Source of the DNA: CAG-411 sp050875145
GTDB lineage: Bacteria > Bacillota > Clostridia > Lachnospirales > Lachnospiraceae
Assembly (NCBI GenBank): GCA_050875145.1
Contig: JBNMLH010000004.1
Location: forward strand, 1 to 64,000
Direction: 5' to 3'
Length of the DNA: 64,000 nt
Positions 42,088-50,308 of this stretch are shown here, piece by piece (position 1 is the stretch's first letter; every line of letters begins with the position of its first letter). Under the pieces are notes generated by a model. That model had not been told where the DNA came from. It saw nothing but the letters and a program-made list of their open reading frames with translations, and made no database searches. The position numbers and the translations under genes were made by a program.

Positions 42088-44071
42088 AAAGGAAATATTA
42101 GATATTTTACGAGATAAAAAAACAATGCTGATTACGGTGTTGGTCCCTCTTGTTTTATATCCATTGTTGTTTTTAGGAGGATTATTAGCCGTTTCCATGG
42201 TATTATCCAATCAGCAATCTGCTACTTATCGTGTGATGTTTGTTGATGTATCAGAGCAATCGGCAATTGAGTCTGTTATGAAAGAAGATGAGAAAGAACT
42301 TGGTTATTACTTTGAAACGGTAAAAAATAATGGAAATTGGGAACAGAAGCTTAAGAAACAGAACATAGACATTTGCATTTTACAAAAGAAAAAGGGAAAG
42401 CAAATTGCATATGAGATACAATATTTATCATCCATATCTGCATCCTCTACGGCAGCATCTCATATGGAAGAAATATTGCTGGATTATGAAAAAGTATTGC
42501 AAAAGAATGCAGTGGAGAAAGCTGGATTAGATGTACAGACCGTATTGCATCCGATTACTGCATCAAAGGTAGACCATTCCTCAAAGGAAGAAAGTGCAGG
42601 AAATATATTAGGTTCCATTTTACCATTTTTGTTGATTACCAGTATATTAATGGGTGCTATTTATCCTGCGATTGATACAACGGCAGGAGAAAAGGAAAGG
42701 GGGACATTGGAAACACTGTTGACGTTACCTGTTAGTAATTTGCAATTGATTATTAGTAAATTTTTTGCAGTATCTACAGTGGCGGTAGTATCCGCCATTC
42801 TTAATCTTTTGTCTATGATGGTATTTGGCGGGATTTTTTATCATATGCTTTTATTAAGGTCCACAGAGGATATAGCAGTTAATATGGTAGCTTTTATACC
42901 GGCAATCTTGTTGCTTTTCTTGTGTGTAGTCGTGTTTGCTCTGTTTATTTCAGCAGTTTGTTTATGTATTTGTATGTTTGCAAAAAGTTTTAAGGAGGCA
43001 CAAAATTATAGTACACCGTTGGTTTTAATTGTATTAATCATTGGATATATTGGCTTTATTCCTGGCATTTCCTTAGATGGCATATTTGCAGTGCTTCCGA
43101 TAGCCAATATCGTTTTATTGATAAAAAATATATTGGCTTTTCAGGTGAATTTTGGAAATATATGTTTGGTTTTATTCAGTAATCTGGCATATAGCTTTTT
43201 GGCAGTTCTGTTAATGAGTAAAATGTATAATAGTGAAAGTATATTATTTGGAGAAGGTGGAAGTGTTCACATATTTGAGAAACGTTCTAATATCAAAAAT
43301 GGACAGATGCCTGGGTTGGGAGATGCTTTTTTGCTTCTTGCAATTTCTTTATTGATGTACTTTTACCTTGGAAGTTATATGTTGCTACGTTGGGGATTTA
43401 TTGGAGTGGCAATGCAACAGGTAATGTTCTTTTTGTTGGTAGTGGGCTTTTCATGGTACATGAAGGTAGACTGGAAACGTTTATTTTCTGTAGGACGTCC
43501 CAAATTGTCCAGTATAATTGGTGCAATTTTGTTATGGGCGGGAGTGTATTTGGCAATGTTGCCACTAAATGACGGGATAGCAAAATGGTTTCCAGAGAGT
43601 GCAGCATCCTTAGAACAAACAAATCAGTGGTTTGAAAAGCAACCATTTGGTATTTTGTTTTTGGTAGTGGCTGTATTACCTGCAATTTGTGAGGAAGTGT
43701 TGTTTCGTGGCTTTTTATATGGAACGTTTCGAGAGCATTGGAAAAGCTGGGTTGCCATTCTTTTATCAGGATTGCTATTTAGTGTCTATCATATGAATAT
43801 AGTGCAGTTGTTGGCAATCTGGATATTGGGATGTGTAATGGCATACAGTGTGCATTGTTCGAAAAGCATTTTTACATCCATGACAATACATCTTTGCAAC
43901 AATGGGCTGGCGGTTTGTATGTTAGCGTTTCCTAAAAGTGTGCAACGTATGCTGCCATTTTTGCAAATAAGTGCAGAAAAAGCAGGCGTGCAAACCTATC
44001 TTCTTTTGTTTGGTTGTGCCATTTTTTTAGCGGGAATAGGTATATTTTTATTGAAAAAAGGAAAGAAATGA
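42068..44071 (+). CDS. NatB-like ABC permease fused to a CPBP intramembrane protease domain
   Basis: The N-terminal 400 residues are an ABC-2/NatB-type permease: KEILDILRDKKTMLI, a large extracellular domain (about 45-175), then six membrane helices with TAGEKERGTLETLL. The C-terminal part (about 420-660) is a CPBP (CAAX protease/bacteriocin-processing) domain with all three motifs: EEVLFR, the HM of VYHMN, and HLCNN. It would sit in the membrane with the NatA ATPase encoded just upstream. The fusion implies coupled transport and proteolysis or immunity-type protection. Pure sodium export cannot be assumed. Confidence 0.87.
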   Translation: MVQALYKKEILDILRDKKTMLITVLVPLVLYPLLFLGGLLAVSMVLSNQQSATYRVMFVDVSEQSAIESVMKEDEKELGYYFETVKNNGNWEQKLKKQNIDICILQKKKGKQIAYEIQYLSSISASSTAASHMEEILLDYEKVLQKNAVEKAGLDVQTVLHPITASKVDHSSKEESAGNILGSILPFLLITSILMGAIYPAIDTTAGEKERGTLETLLTLPVSNLQLIISKFFAVSTVAVVSAILNLLSMMVFGGIFYHMLLLRSTEDIAVNMVAFIPAILLLFLCVVVFALFISAVCLCICMFAKSFKEAQNYSTPLVLIVLIIGYIGFIPGISLDGIFAVLPIANIVLLIKNILAFQVNFGNICLVLFSNLAYSFLAVLLMSKMYNSESILFGEGGSVHIFEKRSNIKNGQMPGLGDAFLLLAISLLMYFYLGSYMLLRWGFIGVAMQQVMFFLLVVGFSWYMKVDWKRLFSVGRPKLSSIIGAILLWAGVYLAMLPLNDGIAKWFPESAASLEQTNQWFEKQPFGILFLVVAVLPAICEEVLFRGFLYGTFREHWKSWVAILLSGLLFSVYHMNIVQLLAIWILGCVMAYSVHCSKSIFTSMTIHLCNNGLAVCMLAFPKSVQRMLPFLQISAEKAGVQTYLLLFGCAIFLAGIGIFLLKKGKK

Positions 44072-44206
44072 TATTAATATGCAAAAAATAGCAATTGATT
44101 GATATAAAAATTGCAAAAACGAACTTAAATCTTGCAAAACAGATAGGGATACTGTTACAATAGAGTTCACAGGTATAGATTTGAAGCAAAGACAAAAGGA
44201 GGAGCC

Positions 44207-44932
44207 ATGTTAGAGTTAAAAAACGTATCCTTTACAGTATCAGAAGAGACTGGTACGCGAACAATTATTAAAGATTTAAATTTAAAGGTAGATGATAATA
44301 AATTTATTGTAATTACAGGACCAAACGGCGGTGGTAAATCGACACTTGCCAAATTGATTATGGGAGTTAAGCAGGTTACAAGTGGAAAGATTTACTTTAA
44401 TGGAACAGACATTACAGATATGAGTATAACAGAACGGGCTAAGCTTGGAGTCAGTTTTGCATTTCAACAACCGGTCCGATTTAAAGGTATTAAGGTGTTG
44501 GATTTAATTCGTCTGGCAGCAGGAGAAAAATTATCTGTGGCAGATGCTTGTGAGTATTTATCTAAAGTGGGTTTATGTGCCAGAGAATATATTAATCGTG
44601 AAGTAAATGATAGTCTTTCTGGTGGAGAATTAAAAAGAATAGAGATTGCAACGGTATTGGCAAGAGGAACAAAACTTTCTATTTTTGATGAGCCAGAGGC
44701 GGGAATTGATCTATGGAGTTTTCAAAACTTAATTCAAGTATTTGAGGATATGCGTGCTACAATCAAAGGATCCGTTTTAATTATTTCGCATCAGGAGCGT
44801 ATTTTAAATATTGCAGATGAAATTGTAGTAATTCGCAATGGACAGGTTGCTGAACAGGGAAGTAAGGATGCTATTTTGCCAAAATTGTTAGGAACATCGT
44901 CTGCTATGTCACCATGTGAAAAGCTTTTATAG
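44207..44932 (+). CDS. smsC: SmsC/SufC-like Fe-S assembly ATPase
   Basis: The 241-residue soluble ABC ATPase has Walker A (GPNGGGKST), the SufC-type signature (LSGGELKRIEI), Walker B (SIFDEPEAGID) and the H loop (ISHQ). The EPEAGIDLWSF stretch and the absence of any membrane partner mark it as a SufC relative. Together with the next gene (12 bp away) it forms the two-gene SUF-like minimal system (SmsCB), a scaffold for [Fe-S] cluster assembly. AGGAGG precedes the ATG. Cysteine biosynthesis and Rrf2 genes lie downstream. Confidence 0.88.
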   Translation: MLELKNVSFTVSEETGTRTIIKDLNLKVDDNKFIVITGPNGGGKSTLAKLIMGVKQVTSGKIYFNGTDITDMSITERAKLGVSFAFQQPVRFKGIKVLDLIRLAAGEKLSVADACEYLSKVGLCAREYINREVNDSLSGGELKRIEIATVLARGTKLSIFDEPEAGIDLWSFQNLIQVFEDMRATIKGSVLIISHQERILNIADEIVVIRNGQVAEQGSKDAILPKLLGTSSAMSPCEKLL

Positions 44933-44944
44933 GAGGTGCGGAAA

Positions 44945-45865
44945 ATGTTGGATGAGATTCAAAAAAGATTGTTAGAAGAGGTAGCTGACCTGCATGGGGT
45001 TCTGGAAGGTGCATATAATATTCGTGCCAATGGAACAATGGCAGCCAGAAATACCACTGCAAATATTGATATTATTTCGAAAACAGATAAGAGCGGAATT
45101 GATATTAAAATTAAGGATGGTACGAAAAAGCAAAGTGTGCATATACCAGTTGTAATGAGTCAGAGTGGTATGAAAGAAATGGTATACAATGATTTTTATA
45201 TCGGAGAGGATTGCGATGTTACAATCATTGCAGGCTGTGGTATTCATAATTCTGGTAGTAATGATTCAGAGCATGATGGAATTCATCGCTTTTATGTTGG
45301 AAAAAATTCAAAGGTTAAATATGTAGAAAAACATTATGGGGCGGGTGAAGGAACAGGAAAACGTATTTTAAATCCCGGTACAGAAGTTTATCAACAGGAA
45401 AACAGTTACATGGAGATGGAAATGGTGCAGATTAAGGGTGTGGACTCTACTTATCGTATGAATAAAGCAGAGTTAGCGGATGGAGCTACCCTAATTGTAC
45501 ATGAACGTTTGATGACCCATGGAAATCAAAATGCAGTCAGTGATTATCAGGTAGAGCTAAATGGTGAAAATTCAAGTACGGATATTATTTCACGTTCTGT
45601 GGCAAGAGACACTTCTACACAGAAATTTGAAGCGTGTATTAAGGGAAATAATACATGTCATGGACATGCAGAATGTGATGCAATTATTATGGATAAGGCT
45701 CGCGTGATTGCAGTACCACAGTTAGATGCAAATAATGTGGATGCAGAGCTGGTTCATGAAGCTGCCATTGGAAAAATTGCAGGAGAACAGCTTATTAAGC
45801 TTATGACATTAGGACTTACAGAGGCAGAGGCAGAAGAATGGATTATTAATGGTTTCTTAAAGTAA
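44945..45865 (+). CDS. smsB: SmsB/SufBD-like Fe-S scaffold protein
   Basis: The 306-residue protein is a short SufB/SufD homologue lacking the N-terminal extension of full SufB. The beta-helix core is recognisable from IVHERLMTHG, the RSVARDTSTQKFEA segment and a C-terminal ELVHEAAIGKIAGEQL segment equivalent to the conserved SufBD HxxxxG region. Cys residues in NNTCHGHAECDAIIM are candidate cluster ligands. It should form a complex with SmsC. I start at ATG 44945, 8 bp after AGGAGG; GTG 44936 overlaps that site. A family-B palindromic element follows. Confidence 0.87.
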   Translation: MLDEIQKRLLEEVADLHGVLEGAYNIRANGTMAARNTTANIDIISKTDKSGIDIKIKDGTKKQSVHIPVVMSQSGMKEMVYNDFYIGEDCDVTIIAGCGIHNSGSNDSEHDGIHRFYVGKNSKVKYVEKHYGAGEGTGKRILNPGTEVYQQENSYMEMEMVQIKGVDSTYRMNKAELADGATLIVHERLMTHGNQNAVSDYQVELNGENSSTDIISRSVARDTSTQKFEACIKGNNTCHGHAECDAIIMDKARVIAVPQLDANNVDAELVHEAAIGKIAGEQLIKLMTLGLTEAEAEEWIINGFLK

Positions 45866-45910
45866 AAAGAATGCATGTTTTTGCTAGGTGCCTCATAGAT
45901 AGAAATAAAG

Positions 45911-45958
45911 GTAACAGTTTAACCAAGGACATTCATTTTTGCATAGTTGAACTGTTAT
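45911..45958 (-). repeat. Dispersed stem-loop element, copy C
   Basis: GTAACAGTTTAAC (45911-45923) faces GTTGAACTGTTAT (45946-45958). Read on the minus strand it has TAACAGTTCAAC, then ATGAATG, then the closing arm. This matches the outer arms and loop of copies A and B, with a shorter inner part. Confidence 0.5.
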
Positions 45959-45990
45959 AAATAAAGTGAGTAAGAAAGGACGGACGTATC

Positions 45991-46941
45991 ATGCAAAATA
46001 TAATTGAACAGGAAATGGAAGGTATTGTGTCTGTTATTTTGTCAGATTATAAAAAGGAACGGACGATTGACCGATTGGACCTTTATAATCAACCGCAGAA
46101 GGACAGTATTATTGATATTATTGAAAAGTTATTACGCATTATTTATTCCGGATATTTCAGAGAACGTTCTTACAAATTTTATAATGTGGAAAATGGTTTT
46201 GCAGTGCAGATAGAGGATGCCATGTTTTGCTTGAATAAGCAAATAGACCGAGTGCTGCGTTATAAGCCGGAATATAAAGATGCATCAGAGGTAGAAGTAG
46301 AAGAGGAAGCACAGCGAATTGCAGTGGCATTTTTTAAAAAGATTCCTACAATTAGAGAATATGTAGAAGGAGATTTAGAAGCGGCCTATGATGGAGATCC
46401 GGCAGCATACTATCGAGAGGAGATTATTTTATCTTATCCTGGAGTATATGCAATTACGGTAAATCGTATTGCTCATGAGTTGTTTTTGTTAGGAGTGCCA
46501 TTGATACCAAGAATTATGACAGAGCATGCGCACTGGCAGACGGGTATTGATATACATCCGGGAGCGACTATAGGAAAGAGTTTTTTTATCGATCATGGAA
46601 CTGGAATTGTAATCGGAGAGACTACTATAATTGGTGATAATGTTAAGATTTATCAGGGGGTGACGCTTGGTGCATTATCAACCAGCGGTGGACAAAAATT
46701 ACAGGGGAAAAAGCGACATCCTACGATAGAGGATGATGTAGTAATTTATTCAGGAGCTTCTATTTTGGGGGGTGACACAGTGATTGGAAAAGGTTCTGTC
46801 ATTGGAGGAAATGCTTTTGTTACAAAATCAATTGAGCCAGGAACGAGAGTCAGCATCAAAAACCAAGAATTGATTCTTGCAAATAGAGAAAAACATATTG
46901 TCACAAAAACGGAATTAGAACAGGATGATACATGGAGTTAA
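45991..46941 (+). CDS. cysE: Serine O-acetyltransferase
   Basis: The 316-residue enzyme makes O-acetylserine from serine and acetyl-CoA, the first step of cysteine synthesis. It has the helical N-terminal domain of the longer SAT type and a left-handed beta-helix of hexapeptide repeats from about residue 185 (GIDIHPGATIGKSFFIDHGT, then GETTIIGDNVKIYQGVTLG). The catalytic His-Asp pair is in DIHPG and FFIDHGTG. AAGGAC lies upstream. The next pathway enzyme, CysK, is encoded 1.1 kb downstream after tcdA. Confidence 0.93.
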   Translation: MQNIIEQEMEGIVSVILSDYKKERTIDRLDLYNQPQKDSIIDIIEKLLRIIYSGYFRERSYKFYNVENGFAVQIEDAMFCLNKQIDRVLRYKPEYKDASEVEVEEEAQRIAVAFFKKIPTIREYVEGDLEAAYDGDPAAYYREEIILSYPGVYAITVNRIAHELFLLGVPLIPRIMTEHAHWQTGIDIHPGATIGKSFFIDHGTGIVIGETTIIGDNVKIYQGVTLGALSTSGGQKLQGKKRHPTIEDDVVIYSGASILGGDTVIGKGSVIGGNAFVTKSIEPGTRVSIKNQELILANREKHIVTKTELEQDDTWS

Positions 46942-46976
46942 GACTACATAGTAAATATTAATTCCAATATAAATAT

Positions 46977-47050
46977 AAAAGGGTGTTACAGTTGAAAGAT
47001 ATTTCTTATTTGTATTATAAGAGACATCTTTCAACTGTAACACCCTTTTT
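46977..47050. terminator. Long perfect hairpin terminator
   Basis: A 24-bp perfect stem (46977-47000 with 47026-47049) has a 25-base loop that itself contains TCTTAT/ATAAGA. Both ends carry A/T runs, so it can stop transcription in both directions. Confidence 0.8.
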
Positions 47051-47125
47051 CCTTGACAGAAAATAAAACAACCACTATAATTCATAGTAAACAGATATGA
47101 AAAAGAAAAAAGAAAGGTGAAAGCA

Positions 47126-47839
47126 GTGAAAGAACAATTTATTAGAACAAGATTACTTTTAGGGGATGAAGGGTTAGAACGATTAAAAAATGCCAGAGTT
47201 GCGGTGTTTGGAGTAGGAGGAGTAGGCGGTTTTGTAGTAGAGGCACTGGTAAGAAGTGGTATAGGTGCGATTGATTTAATTGATAGTGATACGGTTGATA
47301 TTAGCAACTTAAATCGACAAATTATTGCAACTCATTCTTCCTTAGGTCGACTGAAAACGGAGGTTATGCGTGAAAGAATTGCAGATATTAATCCGGATTG
47401 TCAGGTTGTTGTACACAATTGTTTTTATTTGCCAGAGACAGAAAAGCAATTTGATTTTAAAGAGTATGATTATGTGGTAGATGCGATTGATACAGTAACG
47501 GGGAAAATTTCCCTTGTAATGAAAGCACAGGAGGCAGGGACTCCAATCATGTGTAGTATGGGTGCAGGAAACAAATTGAATCCGGTACAATTTGAAATTG
47601 CAGATATTTATCAGACATCTGTTTGTCCATTAGCAAGAGTAATGAGACAGGAATTGAAAAAACGAGGTGTAAAAAAATTAAAGGTTGTGTATTCAAAAGA
47701 AAGACCTGTAGAGCATAAATTCAAGTTGGAAAACAAAGAAAACCCAAGCAAAGCAACACCTGGATCAATTGCATTTACACCTTCTGTAGCGGGGTTGCTC
47801 ATTGCGTCTGAAGTGGTAAAAGACTTGTGTCAAATATAA
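47126..47839 (+). CDS. tcdA: tRNA threonylcarbamoyladenosine dehydratase TcdA
   Basis: This 237-residue ThiF/E1-like enzyme converts t6A37 of tRNA to its cyclic form using ATP. The ATP motif is GVGGVGGFVVEALVRSG, followed by DSDTVDISNLNRQ, DAIDTVTGK and SMGAGNKLNP, the pattern of CsdL/TcdA rather than of MoeB. The zinc Cys pairs of MoeB are missing, as expected. I choose GTG 47126 because AAAGGTG lies 6-8 bp before it; GTG 47117 is inside that site. The gene lies between cysE and cysK, so a sulfur link is suggested by context only. Confidence 0.9.
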   Translation: MKEQFIRTRLLLGDEGLERLKNARVAVFGVGGVGGFVVEALVRSGIGAIDLIDSDTVDISNLNRQIIATHSSLGRLKTEVMRERIADINPDCQVVVHNCFYLPETEKQFDFKEYDYVVDAIDTVTGKISLVMKAQEAGTPIMCSMGAGNKLNPVQFEIADIYQTSVCPLARVMRQELKKRGVKKLKVVYSKERPVEHKFKLENKENPSKATPGSIAFTPSVAGLLIASEVVKDLCQI

Positions 47840-47867
47840 AAAGAAAAAATTGATTATAAAAAACCTT

Positions 47868-47950
47868 AATTCCTATTGACAAAATAGGAAAAAGGTGTAT
47901 AATGCTAATATAAAGTTATTCCTAGAAAGTTAGTATGAAAACAAGGAATA
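47868..47950 (+). promoter_or_regulatory. cysK promoter with two dyads
   Basis: TTGACA (47876-47881) is 16 bp from TATAAT (47898-47903). TTCCTATT (47870-47877) and AATAGGAA (47883-47890) form a dyad over the -35. A second pair, TATTCCT (47917-47923) and AGGAATA (47944-47950), lies after the start point. The shared TTCCTA/TAGGAA cores suggest an operator pair, most likely for the Rrf2 protein encoded after cysK. Confidence 0.6.
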
Positions 47951-48054
47951 GTTACAAGCGTAAAAAAAGCTGTTATATATACATGGTTTTTACGTGTATA
48001 AAATATGTATCAGCGTAACAATAATCATATGTGAATAGAAAGGGGATTTTTATT

Positions 48055-48990
48055 ATGGCAAAGATTTATGAAAGCGTAACAGAGTTGATTGGTGGTACAC
48101 CACTTTTAAATGTGAAGAATTTTGCAAAGAAGAGAGGAATTGATTCCGTTAATGTTTATGCTAAGTTAGAATATTTTAATCCAGCAGGAAGCGTGAAAGA
48201 TCGTGTTGCTTTTGCTATGATTGATCAGGCTGAAAAAGATGGAAAATTAAAAGAAGGTTCTGTTATTATTGAGCCAACCAGTGGAAATACAGGAATTGGA
48301 TTAGCATCTATTGCAGCAGCAAAAGGATATAGAATCATTCTTACAATGCCAGAGACAATGAGCGTAGAAAGAAGAAACCTTTTAAAAGCTTATGGTGCAG
48401 AAGTGGTACTTACAGATGGTGCAAAAGGTATGAAGGGTGCTATTGAAAAGGCAGAAGAGTTGGCAAAAGAGACAGAGGGAGCATTTATTCCTAGTCAGTT
48501 TGAAAACCCTGCAAATCCATATGCACACAAGACAACAACAGCACCGGAAATTTGGAATGATACAGATGGAAAAGTTGACATATTTGTTGCGGGTGTAGGT
48601 ACAGGTGGAACTGTTACTGGTATTGGTGAGTATTTGAAAGAAAAGAATCCAGATATAAAAGTGGTAGCAGTAGAGCCAGCTACTTCACCAGTATTGTCAA
48701 AAGGCGTAGCAGGACCACACAAAATTCAGGGAATTGGTGCTGGTTTTGTACCAAAAACATTAAATACAGAAATTTATGATGAAATTATTGCAATTGAAAA
48801 TGAAGATGCATTTGAAACGGGAAGAGCATTTGGTAAAGCAGAAGGTGTTTTAGTAGGAATTTCTTCAGGAGCAGCACTTCATGCAGCAGAAATCCTTGCA
48901 AAACGTCCAGAGAACAAAGGTAAAAATATTGTTGTTTTATTACCAGATACAGGTGATCGTTATTTATCTACTGCACTATTTAGTGAATAA
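48055..48990 (+). CDS. cysK: Cysteine synthase A
   Basis: The 311-residue PLP enzyme makes cysteine from O-acetylserine and sulfide. Conserved features are IGGTPLLN, the Schiff-base Lys in GSVKDRVA, the substrate loop EPTSGNTGIGL, the phosphate loop GTGGTVTGIG and the Ser-containing GISSGAA motif. AGGGG lies 6-8 bp before ATG 48055; an upstream in-frame ATG gives an extension without homology. A promoter with two TTCCTA-type dyads precedes it. The CymR-like regulator gene follows 86 bp downstream, matching the CymR-CysK partnership known in Bacillus. Confidence 0.95.
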   Translation: MAKIYESVTELIGGTPLLNVKNFAKKRGIDSVNVYAKLEYFNPAGSVKDRVAFAMIDQAEKDGKLKEGSVIIEPTSGNTGIGLASIAAAKGYRIILTMPETMSVERRNLLKAYGAEVVLTDGAKGMKGAIEKAEELAKETEGAFIPSQFENPANPYAHKTTTAPEIWNDTDGKVDIFVAGVGTGGTVTGIGEYLKEKNPDIKVVAVEPATSPVLSKGVAGPHKIQGIGAGFVPKTLNTEIYDEIIAIENEDAFETGRAFGKAEGVLVGISSGAALHAAEILAKRPENKGKNIVVLLPDTGDRYLSTALFSE

Positions 48991-49076
48991 TTATAATAAC
49001 TTCATCTATTGAATGGACAGCGGAAAAGTGACAGGAGAATCAATACAGTAAAATTAGCAGAAGGGAAGATGAAAAG

Positions 49077-49508
49077 TTGAAAATTTCAACCAAAGGACAG
49101 TATGCACTTCAGATGATGCTGGATTTAGCAATCAACGATACTGGAGAATATATCACGATAAAAAGTATTGCAAAACGCCAAAATCTCTCAGAAAAATATT
49201 TAGAGCAGATTATGAATTTGTTATCCAGAAGTGGTTATGTAAAAAGTGTTCGGGGTGCCAAAGGTGGATATCGTCTGGCAGGAGAGCCTTCAAAGTTTAC
49301 GGTAGGTATGGTCTTACGTGCAATTGAGGGAGATTTATCACTTGTGGAAATTACAGATAACTTACCTGATGCACCAGTGGAGGAATGTATTCTTTCTAAT
49401 GTCTGGAGGAAAATGGATGAGGCAATTAATGGTGTAATTGATCATATAACCTTGGAAGACTTGCAAAAAGAATATCAAAGTACAGTTGGATATGATTATG
49501 TAATCTAG
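49077..49508 (+). CDS. Rrf2-family regulator, CymR-like
   Basis: The 143-residue winged-helix repressor has the KISTKGQYALQMMLDLA start, the KYLEQIMNLLSRSGYVKS recognition region and the wing RGAKGGYRLA. It has a single Cys in the sensor region (EECILS) and lacks the three-Cys cluster of IscR, so it is closer to CymR, which controls cysteine genes in complex with CysK. It lies directly after cysK, and the dyads before cysK are its likely targets. Translation starts at TTG 49077 after AGGGAAG. Confidence 0.85.
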   Translation: MKISTKGQYALQMMLDLAINDTGEYITIKSIAKRQNLSEKYLEQIMNLLSRSGYVKSVRGAKGGYRLAGEPSKFTVGMVLRAIEGDLSLVEITDNLPDAPVEECILSNVWRKMDEAINGVIDHITLEDLQKEYQSTVGYDYVI

Positions 49509-49767
49509 CTATGTACAAGGTACAGTTAGCTGTATGGTGATTTGGTGCAAGTATATTTGTGGGTATGGCTTATGAAGTGAGACACATAGTATAGCATAAG
49601 CATAAATCAGGATGAAATACAAATAAATGCGCGGATGGAAAACGTGTATTTATAGAATAAAACATGAATGTGTATAGTTTTTTTGTATAACTGAAAGAGG
49701 GTGATAGAGTTCCTTTTGGAAAATCTGTTTCCCTTTTTTGATTCGGACAAAGATGTTTGAAAAAACA
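49509..49767. other. Gene-free stretch between the two Rrf2 genes
   Basis: No gene is seen in the 355 bases between the Rrf2 genes. AAAGAGGG (about 49694) and CCCTTTTTT (about 49731) could form a terminator stem over an inner TTCC/GGAA hairpin. The rest is AT-rich without recognised structure. Confidence 0.4.
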
Positions 49768-49796
49768 TTGACGAAATTTTTTTAAACGTGTATGAT
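49768..49796 (+). promoter_or_regulatory. Sigma-A promoter of the IscR-like gene
   Basis: TTGACG (49768-49773) is 17 bp from TATGAT (49791-49796). Confidence 0.65.
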
Positions 49797-49863
49797 AAAG
49801 AATAGAATACCTAGTTTATTAGTGGGAAAACTGTTGGAAGTTAGAATAGGATTGGTGACGATT

Positions 49864-50298
49864 ATGAAAATATCGACAAAAGGAAGATACGCATTACGTT
49901 TGATGCTTGATATAGCATTAAATGATTCGGAAAGACCGGTTCGAATCAAAGAAATTGCAGAAAGACAAGAAATGTCAGATAAATATTTGGAACAGATTGT
50001 ATCAGTATTAAATAAGGCAGGATACTTAAAGTCCATTCGAGGACCACAGGGTGGATATCGATTGATAAGAAAACCAGAGGAATATTCGGTAGGTGATATT
50101 TTACGTTTGACAGAAGGAAGTCTGGCCCCGGTAAGTTGTCTCGAATATGAAGAAAATGATTGTCCGAGACAGACAGATTGTGTAACTTTAGAATTATGGA
50201 AACGTATAGATCAGGCAATTAAAGATGTGGTTGATAATGTTACGTTAGCTGATTTAATTGAGTGGAAACAGCAAAAAGGAAATAATTACTGCATTTAG
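49864..50298 (+). CDS. iscR: Rrf2-family regulator, IscR-like with Cys cluster
   Basis: The 144-residue repressor has the same fold as its neighbour (KISTKGRYALRLMLDIA; RGPQGGYRLI) but carries three Cys in the sensor loop, spaced C-x7-C-x5-C (SCLEYEENDC then PRQTDC). This is the [Fe-S] ligand arrangement of IscR-type regulators, so it probably senses Fe-S status. ATG 49864 is the start matching the family; GGTGA lies 5-6 bp before it. A sigma-A promoter is at 49768. The endonuclease III gene follows after 10 bp, so the two are co-transcribed. Confidence 0.85.
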   Translation: MKISTKGRYALRLMLDIALNDSERPVRIKEIAERQEMSDKYLEQIVSVLNKAGYLKSIRGPQGGYRLIRKPEEYSVGDILRLTEGSLAPVSCLEYEENDCPRQTDCVTLELWKRIDQAIKDVVDNVTLADLIEWKQQKGNNYCI

Positions 50299-50308
50299 GA
50301 GTGATACT

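Noticed and set aside
46977..47050. Insertion-sequence remnant with inverted ends
   Set aside because: The arms are only 25 bases apart, with no transposase fragment or flanking target duplication; kept only as a hairpin terminator.
47904..48054. Possible T-box or SAM-type leader before cysK
   Set aside because: No T-box core or S-box motifs were found. Only dyads and a weak CGTAAAAA/TTTTTACG pair are visible.
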